This document shows, piece by piece, positions 19,635-27,221 of a stretch of DNA of 42,130 bases (positions are counted from its first letter, which is position 1; every line of letters begins with the position of its first letter). The position numbers and the translations under genes are program-made. The stretch covers positions 1 through 42,130 of IMG/VR virus record IMGVR_UViG_3300034062_004471, one strand, 5' to 3'. The notes below the pieces were generated by a model. That model ran no database searches and was not told the DNA's origin. It worked only from the letters and a program-made list of their open reading frames with translations. This stretch comes from a virus.

Positions 19635-20666
19635 ATGAAAACAGCATTAGTCCTTGGAGCAGGTGGCTTTATCGGTAGCCACATGGTTAATAGACTTAAG
19701 TCAGAAGGATACTGGGTTAGAGGTGTTGATCTAAAGCATCCTGATTTTTCTAACACACAGGCAGACGAGTTCATTGAAAGAGATCTGTCCGTTTATGAAA
19801 ATGTTGAAAAGGCAATTCAGTTTAAAGGATATCAAGGAAACTTTTATAGCGAAATACCATATAAGTTAATTACTAGTTTTGATGAGATTTATCAATTTGC
19901 TGCAGATATGGGTGGCGCTGGATATATATTTACTGGAGAACACGATTCCCAGATTATGGAAAACTCTGCACTTATAAACCTTAACTTGCTTAGGGCACAA
20001 TCAAGACTAAACGCAAAATATGATATTAATAAAACCAAAATATTTTATTCAAGTTCTGCCTGTATGTATCCTGACTATAAGCAGTTGGATGTTAATAATC
20101 CTGGATTAAAAGAGTCTGACGCATACCCTGCCGATCCTGACAGCGAGTATGGCTGGGAAAAATTGTTTAGTGAAAGAATGTTCTTAGCCTTTAATAAAAA
20201 CAACAGAATTCCCGTAGCGATTGCCAGATATCACAACATCTATGGACCAGAAGGAACTTGGGATGGTGGAAAAGAAAAGGCTCCTGCAGCAATGTGTCGA
20301 AAAGTTATACAGTCAGATGGCTTTATAGAAATTTGGGGGGATGGAGAACAAACCCGTTCATTCCTATATATAGATGAATGCATAGAAGCAACAAGAAGAC
20401 TTATGAAATCAGACTTTACTGGTCCTGTTAATATTGGATCTGAAGAAATGGTTACTATCAACCAGTTGGTAGATATTGCTTGCAGTATTGAGGGCAAGGT
20501 TTTGAGCAAGATGCATATCCCTGGACCTTTGGGAGTTAGAGGAAGAAATTCTAATAATGACTTGGTAAGAGAAAAACTAGGCTGGGATTACTCAATGTCT
20601 CTTAAAGACGGAATTGAAAAAACCTACAACTGGATACTTCAGGAAACAAAAAAGAACCCCTCCTAA
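19635..20666 (+). CDS. GDP-mannose 3,5-epimerase (GDP-L-galactose synthesis)
   Basis: A 343-residue extended short-chain dehydrogenase strongly resembling plant GDP-mannose 3,5-epimerase. N-terminal GAGGFIGSH (8-16) binds NAD. YGWEK (about 172-176) carries the Tyr/Lys pair. SSACMYPDYKQLD holds the Cys (near 143) that acts as acid/base in the plant enzyme, and GGKEKAPAAMCRK and PGPLGVRGRNSNN match its Lys and Arg sites. The length fits the family. It converts GDP-D-mannose to GDP-L-galactose (and GDP-L-gulose) in the cytosol. Next to a fucosyltransferase-like gene, it probably supplies the donor sugar. A terminator hairpin overlaps the stop codon. Confidence 0.88.
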   Translation: MKTALVLGAGGFIGSHMVNRLKSEGYWVRGVDLKHPDFSNTQADEFIERDLSVYENVEKAIQFKGYQGNFYSEIPYKLITSFDEIYQFAADMGGAGYIFTGEHDSQIMENSALINLNLLRAQSRLNAKYDINKTKIFYSSSACMYPDYKQLDVNNPGLKESDAYPADPDSEYGWEKLFSERMFLAFNKNNRIPVAIARYHNIYGPEGTWDGGKEKAPAAMCRKVIQSDGFIEIWGDGEQTRSFLYIDECIEATRRLMKSDFTGPVNIGSEEMVTINQLVDIACSIEGKVLSKMHIPGPLGVRGRNSNNDLVREKLGWDYSMSLKDGIEKTYNWILQETKKNPS

Positions 20667-20673
20667 GAGGGGT
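20650..20673 (-). terminator. Terminator between convergent genes
   Basis: ACCCCTC-CTAA-GAGGGGT, a 7-bp GC-rich stem with a 4-nt loop (20656-20673). On the minus strand it is followed by TTCTTTTTT, so it terminates the lysozyme-like gene; it overlaps the end of the epimerase gene. Confidence 0.75.
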
Positions 20674-20687
20674 CCTAATTTGAGATA

Positions 20688-21251
20688 TTACTTAGGAAAT
20701 TTAGCCATCCAGTATTTGGTTCTTGGAGTGATGCCCTTCCATGAGGACCAATCATCTCCACCATTTGTCATATAGTATGCAATCTCTGCATTCTTGACGG
20801 GATTGAATAGTTCAGCATTTGACTCAAGATCAAACTTAGTTCTACGGTCAGGACCAAGGTTGTCTATCATGTTAATTTGGAACATACCATAAGATGAGTC
20901 ACCAGTCTTGTGGTTTCCGTTAAATGCTAATGGTCGCCCATTAGATTCTTTCTTTGCTACCGCCCAGGCAACAACAAGGTCTTTGCCCTTGAAGCCAACC
21001 AGAGACAACAGTTCCTTTAGTTCCAAATCAGTCAGAGAAACCTTATTCTCAAAACTCTCTAACTTTTTAGCCTTAGAAACCAAAAAAACCTCTTTCGAGG
21101 CGGGTTCTACTGTCTGAGCCTGTTCTATGCTCAAGTTGTTTTTAGTATCAAGACCTGAATCAGCATTGGCTCCGTTCGACAAAACAGTTACTAATGCTAC
21201 GATACTGAGTGTGCTAATGATCTCTTTGTTTCTTTCGATAAATTTAATCAT
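20688..21251 (-). CDS. Secreted lysozyme-like (SLT/goose-type fold) muralytic enzyme
   Basis: A 187-residue protein. An N-terminal Sec signal (hydrophobic stretch at about 11-27, cleavage after NGANA at 30) is followed by a linker and a lysozyme-like domain: VAWAVAKKESNGRPLAFNG with the catalytic Glu near 102, then SSYGMFQINM. It would cut peptidoglycan between MurNAc and GlcNAc. ATG 21251 is chosen because AAGGAGGA sits 6 nt upstream. It is the only minus-strand gene in this fibre region and has its own promoter and terminator, so it is likely expressed separately as an endolysin or exolysin. No separate holin is adjacent. Confidence 0.75.
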   Translation of the reverse strand: MIKFIERNKEIISTLSIVALVTVLSNGANADSGLDTKNNLSIEQAQTVEPASKEVFLVSKAKKLESFENKVSLTDLELKELLSLVGFKGKDLVVAWAVAKKESNGRPLAFNGNHKTGDSSYGMFQINMIDNLGPDRRTKFDLESNAELFNPVKNAEIAYYMTNGGDDWSSWKGITPRTKYWMAKFPK

Positions 21252-21272
21252 AGTTTCCTCCTTAGAAAACAA

Positions 21273-21304
21273 TAACACCTTGGTAGGTGTTACTACCTAG
21301 TATA
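21273..21304 (-). promoter_or_regulatory. Promoter with hairpin at the mRNA 5' end
   Basis: On the minus strand TGT-TATACT (21304-21299). The predicted first transcribed base coincides with an 8-bp hairpin, TAACACCT-loop-AGGTGTTA (21273-21292), so the lysozyme message should begin with a stem-loop. Confidence 0.6.
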
Positions 21305-21338
21305 ACACAAAATTTTACCAAAAGTCAACTTCAGAGGG

Positions 21339-21347
21339 TGGTATAAT
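21339..21347 (+). promoter_or_regulatory. Leaderless promoter TGG-TATAAT
   Basis: Lies 7 nt before ATG 21355. Confidence 0.7.
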
Positions 21348-21354
21348 AAAGATT

Positions 21355-21945
21355 ATGGCTACAGGACAATCACTTAACTATCCTAATATGAAGTACCCGC
21401 TTGCTTCAGATCCCGTTAATGTACACGGGGATATTAAAACATTGGTTGATGCTTTAAATGATATTCTTCCACCTTTGGGAATGACAGGTGTTACATCACT
21501 TGTAAGAAATGCAAGTTCTACTGTTCCTATTTTAGCAGGAACCCCAGTTTTTATTTCAGGAAGCATTTCTTATCAAGGAAAGCCAGTCCCAACTGTATTA
21601 AGATATAATCCAGCAAGCCCTACTCATAATCCAGATGTTCCAATACTAGGTTTAATGCAGTCAGATACATTACCTTCTTCTGGTCTCGTAACATCTCCTA
21701 CTGATGGAAATGGAATTGTAGTCGTATCTGGAATTATACAAATGAACACAAGCCAACTAGGTGTTGCTGGAACAAAAATTTATGTAAATGATGTCGGAGC
21801 CCTTGTTTCAGTTCGTCCATCTTCAGGCCCAGCAAGATATATTGGAGTAGTTGGAGTTTCTGGGTTAAAGGCAAACGGTGGAATGATAATTGTTCAAACA
21901 AAAGGCAACGGAACATGGGGGGCACTCAAAGACGGACTGTCTTAA
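21355..21945 (+). CDS. Probable capsid-decoration or fibre-like structural protein
   Basis: A 196-residue, beta-rich protein starting MATGQSLNYPNMKYPLASDP. The middle (VRNASSTVPILAGTPVFISG, LGLMQSDTLPSSGLVTSPTD) resembles DUF2190-like or decoration-type beta domains found in several phages. Leaderless start. Located among the fibre genes, so a virion role is inferred. Confidence 0.6.
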   Translation: MATGQSLNYPNMKYPLASDPVNVHGDIKTLVDALNDILPPLGMTGVTSLVRNASSTVPILAGTPVFISGSISYQGKPVPTVLRYNPASPTHNPDVPILGLMQSDTLPSSGLVTSPTDGNGIVVVSGIIQMNTSQLGVAGTKIYVNDVGALVSVRPSSGPARYIGVVGVSGLKANGGMIIVQTKGNGTWGALKDGLS

Positions 21946-21948
21946 GAG

Positions 21949-21957
21949 TGGTATAAT
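21949..21957 (+). promoter_or_regulatory. Leaderless promoter TGG-TATAAT
   Basis: Lies 6 nt before ATG 21964. Confidence 0.7.
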
Positions 21958-21963
21958 TTAACA

Positions 21964-22380
21964 ATGGCAACTTTAAGAGGATCTCAATCACTGTACAACA
22001 TTGGCAACCCGCCACCTACAGTTATTTGGACTGTCGTGCGTGGAGATACTTCTGGATTTAAAGTTTATGTAACTGATGATGCAAAAGAGCCTTTGATTTT
22101 AAAGGGTGCTGGATCTGAATGGGATATTGCTATGAAGATTAAAAGACCAACTCTTGCAAAAGACAAAGGAATTATTACAGACAATGCAACATTAGTTTTA
22201 AATTTATATCCAGTTGCAGACGAAGATGACCTAGTTGGAGAGTTTACGGTTTGGCTTACAGCAGCACAGTCAGCACAACTTCAAACAGGAGACATCTTTG
22301 ACATTCAAGTGTCAGACCCTACAAGAGTTTGGACGGTTGCCCAGGGTAGCCTAAAGATTCTTGAAGATGTAACAGATTAA
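21964..22380 (+). CDS. RGDTS-motif baseplate/fibre protein
   Basis: A 138-residue protein starting MATLRGSQSLYNIGNPPPTV. VIWTVVRGDTSGFKVYVTDD is homologous to 11024-11404. A beta-sandwich module at the fibre-baseplate junction is the likely role. Its stop overlaps the next start (TAATG). Confidence 0.65.
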   Translation: MATLRGSQSLYNIGNPPPTVIWTVVRGDTSGFKVYVTDDAKEPLILKGAGSEWDIAMKIKRPTLAKDKGIITDNATLVLNLYPVADEDDLVGEFTVWLTAAQSAQLQTGDIFDIQVSDPTRVWTVAQGSLKILEDVTD

Positions 22381-22604
22381 TGGCAACAGCACTAATACTT
22401 GATGAACTTAATGGAAAAACAAAACTAATTTTTCCTATTGACTACCCATTAATTCAGGTAGAAGATTTTACAAAAAACACACTGATCACAGAAGTTCTTC
22501 CTTTTAGAGTTAAGTTTTCAGCAATTCAGATACAGGCTATTGGTTTGGGTAACACTCCAGCAATTCCACTTCAAGTTATTGGCTATAGCAACTACATTCT
22601 CTAA
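22380..22604 (+). CDS. Small structural protein
   Basis: A 74-residue protein starting MATALILDELNGKTKLIFPI, coupled by TAATG to the RGDTS gene, so the two products may form a complex. All-beta by composition. No family recognised. Confidence 0.6.
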   Translation: MATALILDELNGKTKLIFPIDYPLIQVEDFTKNTLITEVLPFRVKFSAIQIQAIGLGNTPAIPLQVIGYSNYIL

Positions 22605-22622
22605 TAGTCTTATTAAAAGGGA

Positions 22623-22631
22623 TGATATAAT
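22623..22631 (+). promoter_or_regulatory. Leaderless promoter TGA-TATAAT
   Basis: Lies 6 nt before ATG 22638. Confidence 0.7.
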
Positions 22632-22637
22632 CTCTAC

Positions 22638-23084
22638 ATGGCTAAAATATCAATTCCAGCAGTTAAGGGCCTATTCCAAACAGGAGATAGACCTACTCAA
22701 GAAAATTATGTAGATTTAATCGACACCCTGTCTTCTCAGTCAACAGACTTGGGTTCATCAGGAAATAATGAAAATACAATCAACGGAATTGAGAACGTAA
22801 CTGTTATTGATAACTTTGATGCTACAGTTTGGCGTATGGTGAAGTATATTATTTCAATATCAAAGACTTCAGCAGGTGACAACAAGTTCTACGCAACTGA
22901 AATGACAATTCTTGTTGACGGTACAAATGTATCAGTCAGCGAGTATGGAACAATCGACAATGATGGGAATATTGGCACCATTAATGTCTCTCGCACTGGA
23001 AATACCGTGGCTATTACAGTCACTCCAGACCCTGCGATCAAGCCAGTCACTGTGCGATTTGCTCGTATGGGACTTAAGGCATAA
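22638..23084 (+). CDS. Fibre protein with shared C-terminal beta domain
   Basis: A 148-residue protein starting MAKISIPAVKGLFQTGDRPT. The C-terminal half (from about residue 53, with NVSVSEYGTIDNDGNIGTIN) is homologous to the last 95 residues of 23103-25253 (NVAITEYGVVGTNGSASTIS). It is probably a receptor-facing or trimer-capping module. Leaderless. Confidence 0.7.
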   Translation: MAKISIPAVKGLFQTGDRPTQENYVDLIDTLSSQSTDLGSSGNNENTINGIENVTVIDNFDATVWRMVKYIISISKTSAGDNKFYATEMTILVDGTNVSVSEYGTIDNDGNIGTINVSRTGNTVAITVTPDPAIKPVTVRFARMGLKA

Positions 23085-23102
23085 TAAAAGGAGATATAAA
23101 AA

Positions 23103-25253
23103 ATGGCAACAGTAAATAAAGATTTTAAAATTAAGAGTGGTTTAATCGTTGAAGGTACAACAGCGACAGTTAACGGACAAGACATTCTTACAAAGAAGCA
23201 AGCAGACCAAGACTACATCGTCGGTCTTATTGGTGGAACAGCAACATCTGCTAACGAACCAAACAAGGTCGTAAAGCGTGATGCTAATGGAAACTTTGCT
23301 GCGAATCAGGTTACAGCAGATTTAGTTGGAGATGTAACTGGTGATGTAACAGGTAACGTAACTGGTAACCTAACAGGAAATGTAACAGGAAATGTAACTG
23401 GTGATGTAACTGGTAACTTAACAGGTAGTGTAATTGGAACAGTTTCAAGCCTTGCAAACCTAAGCACTGAAAATCTTTCAGAAAGAACAAACCTTTACTT
23501 CACAGACCAAAGAGCACTTGATGCAACTGCATCAGCAATCGCAACTGCTGCAGGCGATGTAGCATCAGATCTTACAGATCACGAAAATGCTACAGAAGCA
23601 CACGGTGCAACTGGTGCGGTAGTTGGAACAACAAACACACAAACATTAACAAATAAGACTATTGGAGATACACTTAACTTCACTGGCGCAGGTGCAATGA
23701 CAATCAACTCTGATTCTCATATCGTTCTTACTCCAGCAGCAGGTTCTTCTGTTAAGTGGGGAGCAGATGTTCTTGCAACTCAGGCTTATGCAGATCAGGC
23801 AGAAGCAGATGCAGTCTCAACAGCATCAGCAGATGCAACCACAAAGGCTAACAACGCAAAATCAGGTGCAGAAGCAACAGCAGCAGCAGCACTTTCAACT
23901 GCAATCGGTACAGAAGTTGCAGATCGTAACTCAGCAATAACTTCAGCAATTGGAACAGAAGTTACAGACCGTAACTCTGCTATTGCAACTGCTAAAGCAC
24001 AGGCTATTGCAGATGCTAACTCTTACACAGATGCAGAAGTTGCAGCCCTTGTAGATACAGCACCAGCACTTCTTGATACACTTAACGAATTGGCTGCAGC
24101 AATTGCAGATAATCCAAACTACGCTTCAGATGCAGCAGCAGCCGTTGCTGGTAGAGTAGCAAAGTCTGGCGACACAATGACTGGGGACCTAACACTTCCA
24201 GGTGCACCAACATTAAACCTACATGCAGCAACTAAGGGTTATGTTGATCAAGCAGAAACAGATGCAGTAACATCAGCAAACTCTTACACAGACGGCAGAG
24301 AGACAGCGATTACTACTGCTTACCAGAACTATGCTAACACAGCAGAATCTGATGCAGTAACAACTGCTAACTCTTACACAGATGGAGAAATTACAACAGC
24401 ACTTTCAACTGCTCAGGGCTACGCAGACACTGCAGAAGCAGATGCTAACTCTTACACAGATGGTGAAATCACAGATGCTCTTGTAATTGCTCAAGGTTAT
24501 GCAAGCACTGCACAGAACAATGCACAAACACATACAACAAATGCAATCAATGCTATTGACACAGATGACATTGAAGAGGGACCAACAAACCTTTACTTCA
24601 CAAATGCACGAGCAATCGCTGCAGTTGGTGGAACAATTGCAGACCAGATTAATCTTATTGACACAGATGACATTGAAGAAGGTACTGCAAACCAGTACTT
24701 CACAGATTCTCGTGCCAAGGCTTCAGCATTAGATCTTTTGGTTAATGCAACAAAAACTAACATTACAATTGATGCACAGCCTGGTGGAGGAATTGTTATC
24801 ACCGCAGAAAACGGTGTAGCAGATTCTGATACTGATGACCTTGTAGAAGGTACAACAAACAAGTACTTTACAGATGTTCGTGCAGTAGACGCTCTTGAAG
24901 CAGTTGTTCCAAACTTCACAGCAGTTGAGTTAAACTCAGTTGCTAAGCAGGTTGCAGCAACTCTTTCAGCACCAACTGCAGGAATTCAGTTTGCCCATCA
25001 ATTTCTTAAGGACGAGTACCGCTCAGCAGAATATCTTGTAAAGGTTGCCTATGGAGATCACACAGAAATCTCAAAGGTACTTTTAACACTTGATGCCAAC
25101 GATAACGTTGCAATCACAGAGTATGGAGTTGTTGGAACCAACGGTTCAGCATCGACAATCTCTGCAGCCGTACAGGGTCTCTTTGTAAAACTTACAGTAA
25201 CAACCGCTAACAATAACTCAACAGTTACTGTTATGGGAACATTGCTTAAGTAA
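23103..25253 (+). CDS. Long tail-fibre protein with VTGN and NLYFT repeats
   Basis: A 716-residue fibre. N-terminus MATVNKDFKIKSGLIVEG matches the start of 25289-25738, a likely common attachment motif. Residues about 77-110 are GDVTGNVTGNLTG repeats. Then come SLANLSTENLSERTNLYFTD and three DTDDIEEGxxNxYFTxxRA repeats, long Ala/Thr/Ser helical stretches, and a C-terminal beta domain shared with 22638-23084. AAAAGGAG precedes the ATG. These are classic phage fibre repeats. Confidence 0.82.
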   Translation: MATVNKDFKIKSGLIVEGTTATVNGQDILTKKQADQDYIVGLIGGTATSANEPNKVVKRDANGNFAANQVTADLVGDVTGDVTGNVTGNLTGNVTGNVTGDVTGNLTGSVIGTVSSLANLSTENLSERTNLYFTDQRALDATASAIATAAGDVASDLTDHENATEAHGATGAVVGTTNTQTLTNKTIGDTLNFTGAGAMTINSDSHIVLTPAAGSSVKWGADVLATQAYADQAEADAVSTASADATTKANNAKSGAEATAAAALSTAIGTEVADRNSAITSAIGTEVTDRNSAIATAKAQAIADANSYTDAEVAALVDTAPALLDTLNELAAAIADNPNYASDAAAAVAGRVAKSGDTMTGDLTLPGAPTLNLHAATKGYVDQAETDAVTSANSYTDGRETAITTAYQNYANTAESDAVTTANSYTDGEITTALSTAQGYADTAEADANSYTDGEITDALVIAQGYASTAQNNAQTHTTNAINAIDTDDIEEGPTNLYFTNARAIAAVGGTIADQINLIDTDDIEEGTANQYFTDSRAKASALDLLVNATKTNITIDAQPGGGIVITAENGVADSDTDDLVEGTTNKYFTDVRAVDALEAVVPNFTAVELNSVAKQVAATLSAPTAGIQFAHQFLKDEYRSAEYLVKVAYGDHTEISKVLLTLDANDNVAITEYGVVGTNGSASTISAAVQGLFVKLTVTTANNNSTVTVMGTLLK

Positions 25254-25288
25254 TAAAAAATAAAAATAGTTGGAAGAGGGAGTAGTAA

Positions 25289-25738
25289 ATGACAACAGTC
25301 GACAAAGACTTCAAGGTCAAGAATGGATTAGTCGTAGCAAACGGCGGTACATTCGGAGATGCAGTAACAGTAGGGGCTCCAACCCTTAATGCCCATGCAG
25401 CAACTAAGGAGTATGTCGATAGCCGTTCAATGGCTGTTGGCTCTACTGCTCCTTCTTCACCAACCAACGGAACACAGTGGTTAGACACTTTAACAAATAG
25501 AGTTAACTTTTACTACAATGGAGCCTGGTACACCCAAGCAACTATAGAAGACACAAATAGTATTCCAGATCACATTCACGACACAGCAATTGATGGCACT
25601 GGCTTTATTGTGAGTATGTTCGTAGACTCTGGATTTTTTGATAGCCCAATGACTTCTGTTTCAGATTCTGGAAATGCATCAGACACAGAGTTTACCTCTA
25701 CCAGAGATGGCGGAATAGCAATAGATAACTTCAATTAA
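25289..25738 (+). CDS. Short tail-fibre protein
   Basis: A 149-residue protein starting MTTVDKDFKVKNGLVVANGG, the same attachment-like N-terminus as 23103. It contains APTLNAHAATKEYVDS and a GTQWLDTLTNRVNFYYNGAWY motif common in fibre tips. AGAGGGAG precedes the start. Confidence 0.7.
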   Translation: MTTVDKDFKVKNGLVVANGGTFGDAVTVGAPTLNAHAATKEYVDSRSMAVGSTAPSSPTNGTQWLDTLTNRVNFYYNGAWYTQATIEDTNSIPDHIHDTAIDGTGFIVSMFVDSGFFDSPMTSVSDSGNASDTEFTSTRDGGIAIDNFN

Positions 25739-25746
25739 AAATTGGA

Positions 25747-25779
25747 TGTTATAATAAGATAATAATGGGCAGCCCCCAT
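25747..25779 (+). promoter_or_regulatory. Promoter plus CAGCC-loop hairpin
   Basis: TGT-TATAAT (25747-25755), then a 5-bp hairpin ATGGG-CAGCC-CCCAT (25765-25779) at the predicted 5' end of the message, 1 nt before AGGAG of the next gene. The loop is identical to that at 27192-27206 while the stem differs. Confidence 0.6.
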
Positions 25780-25793
25780 AAGGAGAAAAATAC

Positions 25794-27152
25794 ATGGCAG
25801 TTAGACAACAGCAAAGAAGAGGCACTGCAGCGCAGTGGACATCTGCAAATCCAATTTTGTCACCAGGTGAAATCGGTTTTGAAATTGATACAAATAAATT
25901 TAAGATTGGTGATGGAACAACTCGTTGGGCCTCCCTAATATACTTTACTGCCGACGCAGCAGCAGCACTTGAAGGCCTAATTGATGGTGCTCCAGGTCTG
26001 CTAAACACTCTTAATGAACTTGCAGCAGCCGTAGGCGACGATGCAAACTTTTTCTCTACAGTAACAACAAATATTGCAACTGCTAAGTCAGAGGCTATTT
26101 CTGCAGCCTCAGCAGATGCTACTTCAAAGGCTAACGCAGCAAAGACTGCTGCAGAAACAACAGCCTCAGCAGACGCTACGGCCAAGGCTAACGCAGCAAA
26201 GATTGCTGCAGAAGAAACAGCAGCAGCAGATGCTACTGCAAAGGTAGCAGCAGAAACAACTGCTCGTAATACAGCACTTGATCTAAAGGCACCAAAGGCT
26301 TCACCAACATTTACTGGTACAGTAGTCCTTCCAGCAGTTACTGCAGGCGGAGATATTATTCCAGCAACAGATAACACATATAGCCTAGGCTCACCAGAAA
26401 AGATGTTCAAGGACGTATATGTTGGTCCAGGATCTCTTTATGTTAATGGTCAGAAAGTTCTTCAGGATGAGTCAGGAGCAATCGTTGTATCAGCAGATAT
26501 TGACGAAAATCTAGGACTACGAACAAGCGGAAGCGGTAACATTGAACTTGACCCAACAGGAACAGGATCAATCAATGTAAAAGGTCCAGTAGTTGTTGAA
26601 ATAGGAGCAAACTTCTCAAGCGCCGACGGCAATGGAGTTATGTTCAGCAATGGCGTTAGATCAGATAGCGTTACAAGCAAGACAACAAATACAGACCTAT
26701 CCTTGTCAGGAAATGGCATCGGAAAAGTTTATATTAATGATAATGCAGAAGTTAGCGGAAATTTCTCAGTTATTGGAAACCTTTCAGTTGGCGGAACAGT
26801 CACAACAATAAACAGCGAAACAATATCTTTGGCTGATAACATTATCGACCTAAATAGCAATTTTACAAGTGGCACTCCAAGCGAAAACTCTGGAATAAGA
26901 GTTGTTCGTGGAGATGAATCAAATGTTCAAGTTCGCTGGAATGAGTCGCAAGATAAGTGGCAATTCACAAACGATGGTTCTGTTTTCTTCGATATTGCCC
27001 CAGCACAGTCACCAACATTCACAGGAACACCTGTAGCACCAACTGCTACAGTTGGAACTGATACAACACAGGTTGCAACAACAGCCTTTGTTAAAGCAGC
27101 AATACAGGATATCTCAAGTCTAAACCTTGTCCTTGATGGCGGGGGAGTTTAA
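25794..27152 (+). CDS. Tail fibre with Mtd_N-type N-terminal domain
   Basis: A 452-residue protein. Residues 1-50 (RQQQRRGTAAQWTSANPILS...GEIGFEIDTNKFKIGDGTT) match the N-terminal attachment domain named after Bordetella Mtd, which is common in fibres without any diversity-generating element. Then come LNTLNELAAAVGDDANF fibre repeats, Ala-rich coiled coil and a C-terminal region with SPTFTGTPVAPTA repeats. Paralogue of 27222-29024. Confidence 0.8.
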   Translation: MAVRQQQRRGTAAQWTSANPILSPGEIGFEIDTNKFKIGDGTTRWASLIYFTADAAAALEGLIDGAPGLLNTLNELAAAVGDDANFFSTVTTNIATAKSEAISAASADATSKANAAKTAAETTASADATAKANAAKIAAEETAAADATAKVAAETTARNTALDLKAPKASPTFTGTVVLPAVTAGGDIIPATDNTYSLGSPEKMFKDVYVGPGSLYVNGQKVLQDESGAIVVSADIDENLGLRTSGSGNIELDPTGTGSINVKGPVVVEIGANFSSADGNGVMFSNGVRSDSVTSKTTNTDLSLSGNGIGKVYINDNAEVSGNFSVIGNLSVGGTVTTINSETISLADNIIDLNSNFTSGTPSENSGIRVVRGDESNVQVRWNESQDKWQFTNDGSVFFDIAPAQSPTFTGTPVAPTATVGTDTTQVATTAFVKAAIQDISSLNLVLDGGGV

Positions 27153-27170
27153 GATAATGCAAATACTAAG

Positions 27171-27206
27171 TGGTATAATTACAAAGAATACGTACGCAGC
27201 CCGTAC
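27171..27206 (+). promoter_or_regulatory. Promoter plus CAGCC-loop hairpin
   Basis: TGG-TATAAT (27171-27179) followed by GTACG-CAGCC-CGTAC (27192-27206), 2 nt before AAGGAG. Same loop, different stem from 25765-25779. Confidence 0.6.
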
Positions 27207-27221
27207 TAAGGAGAACTAAAC

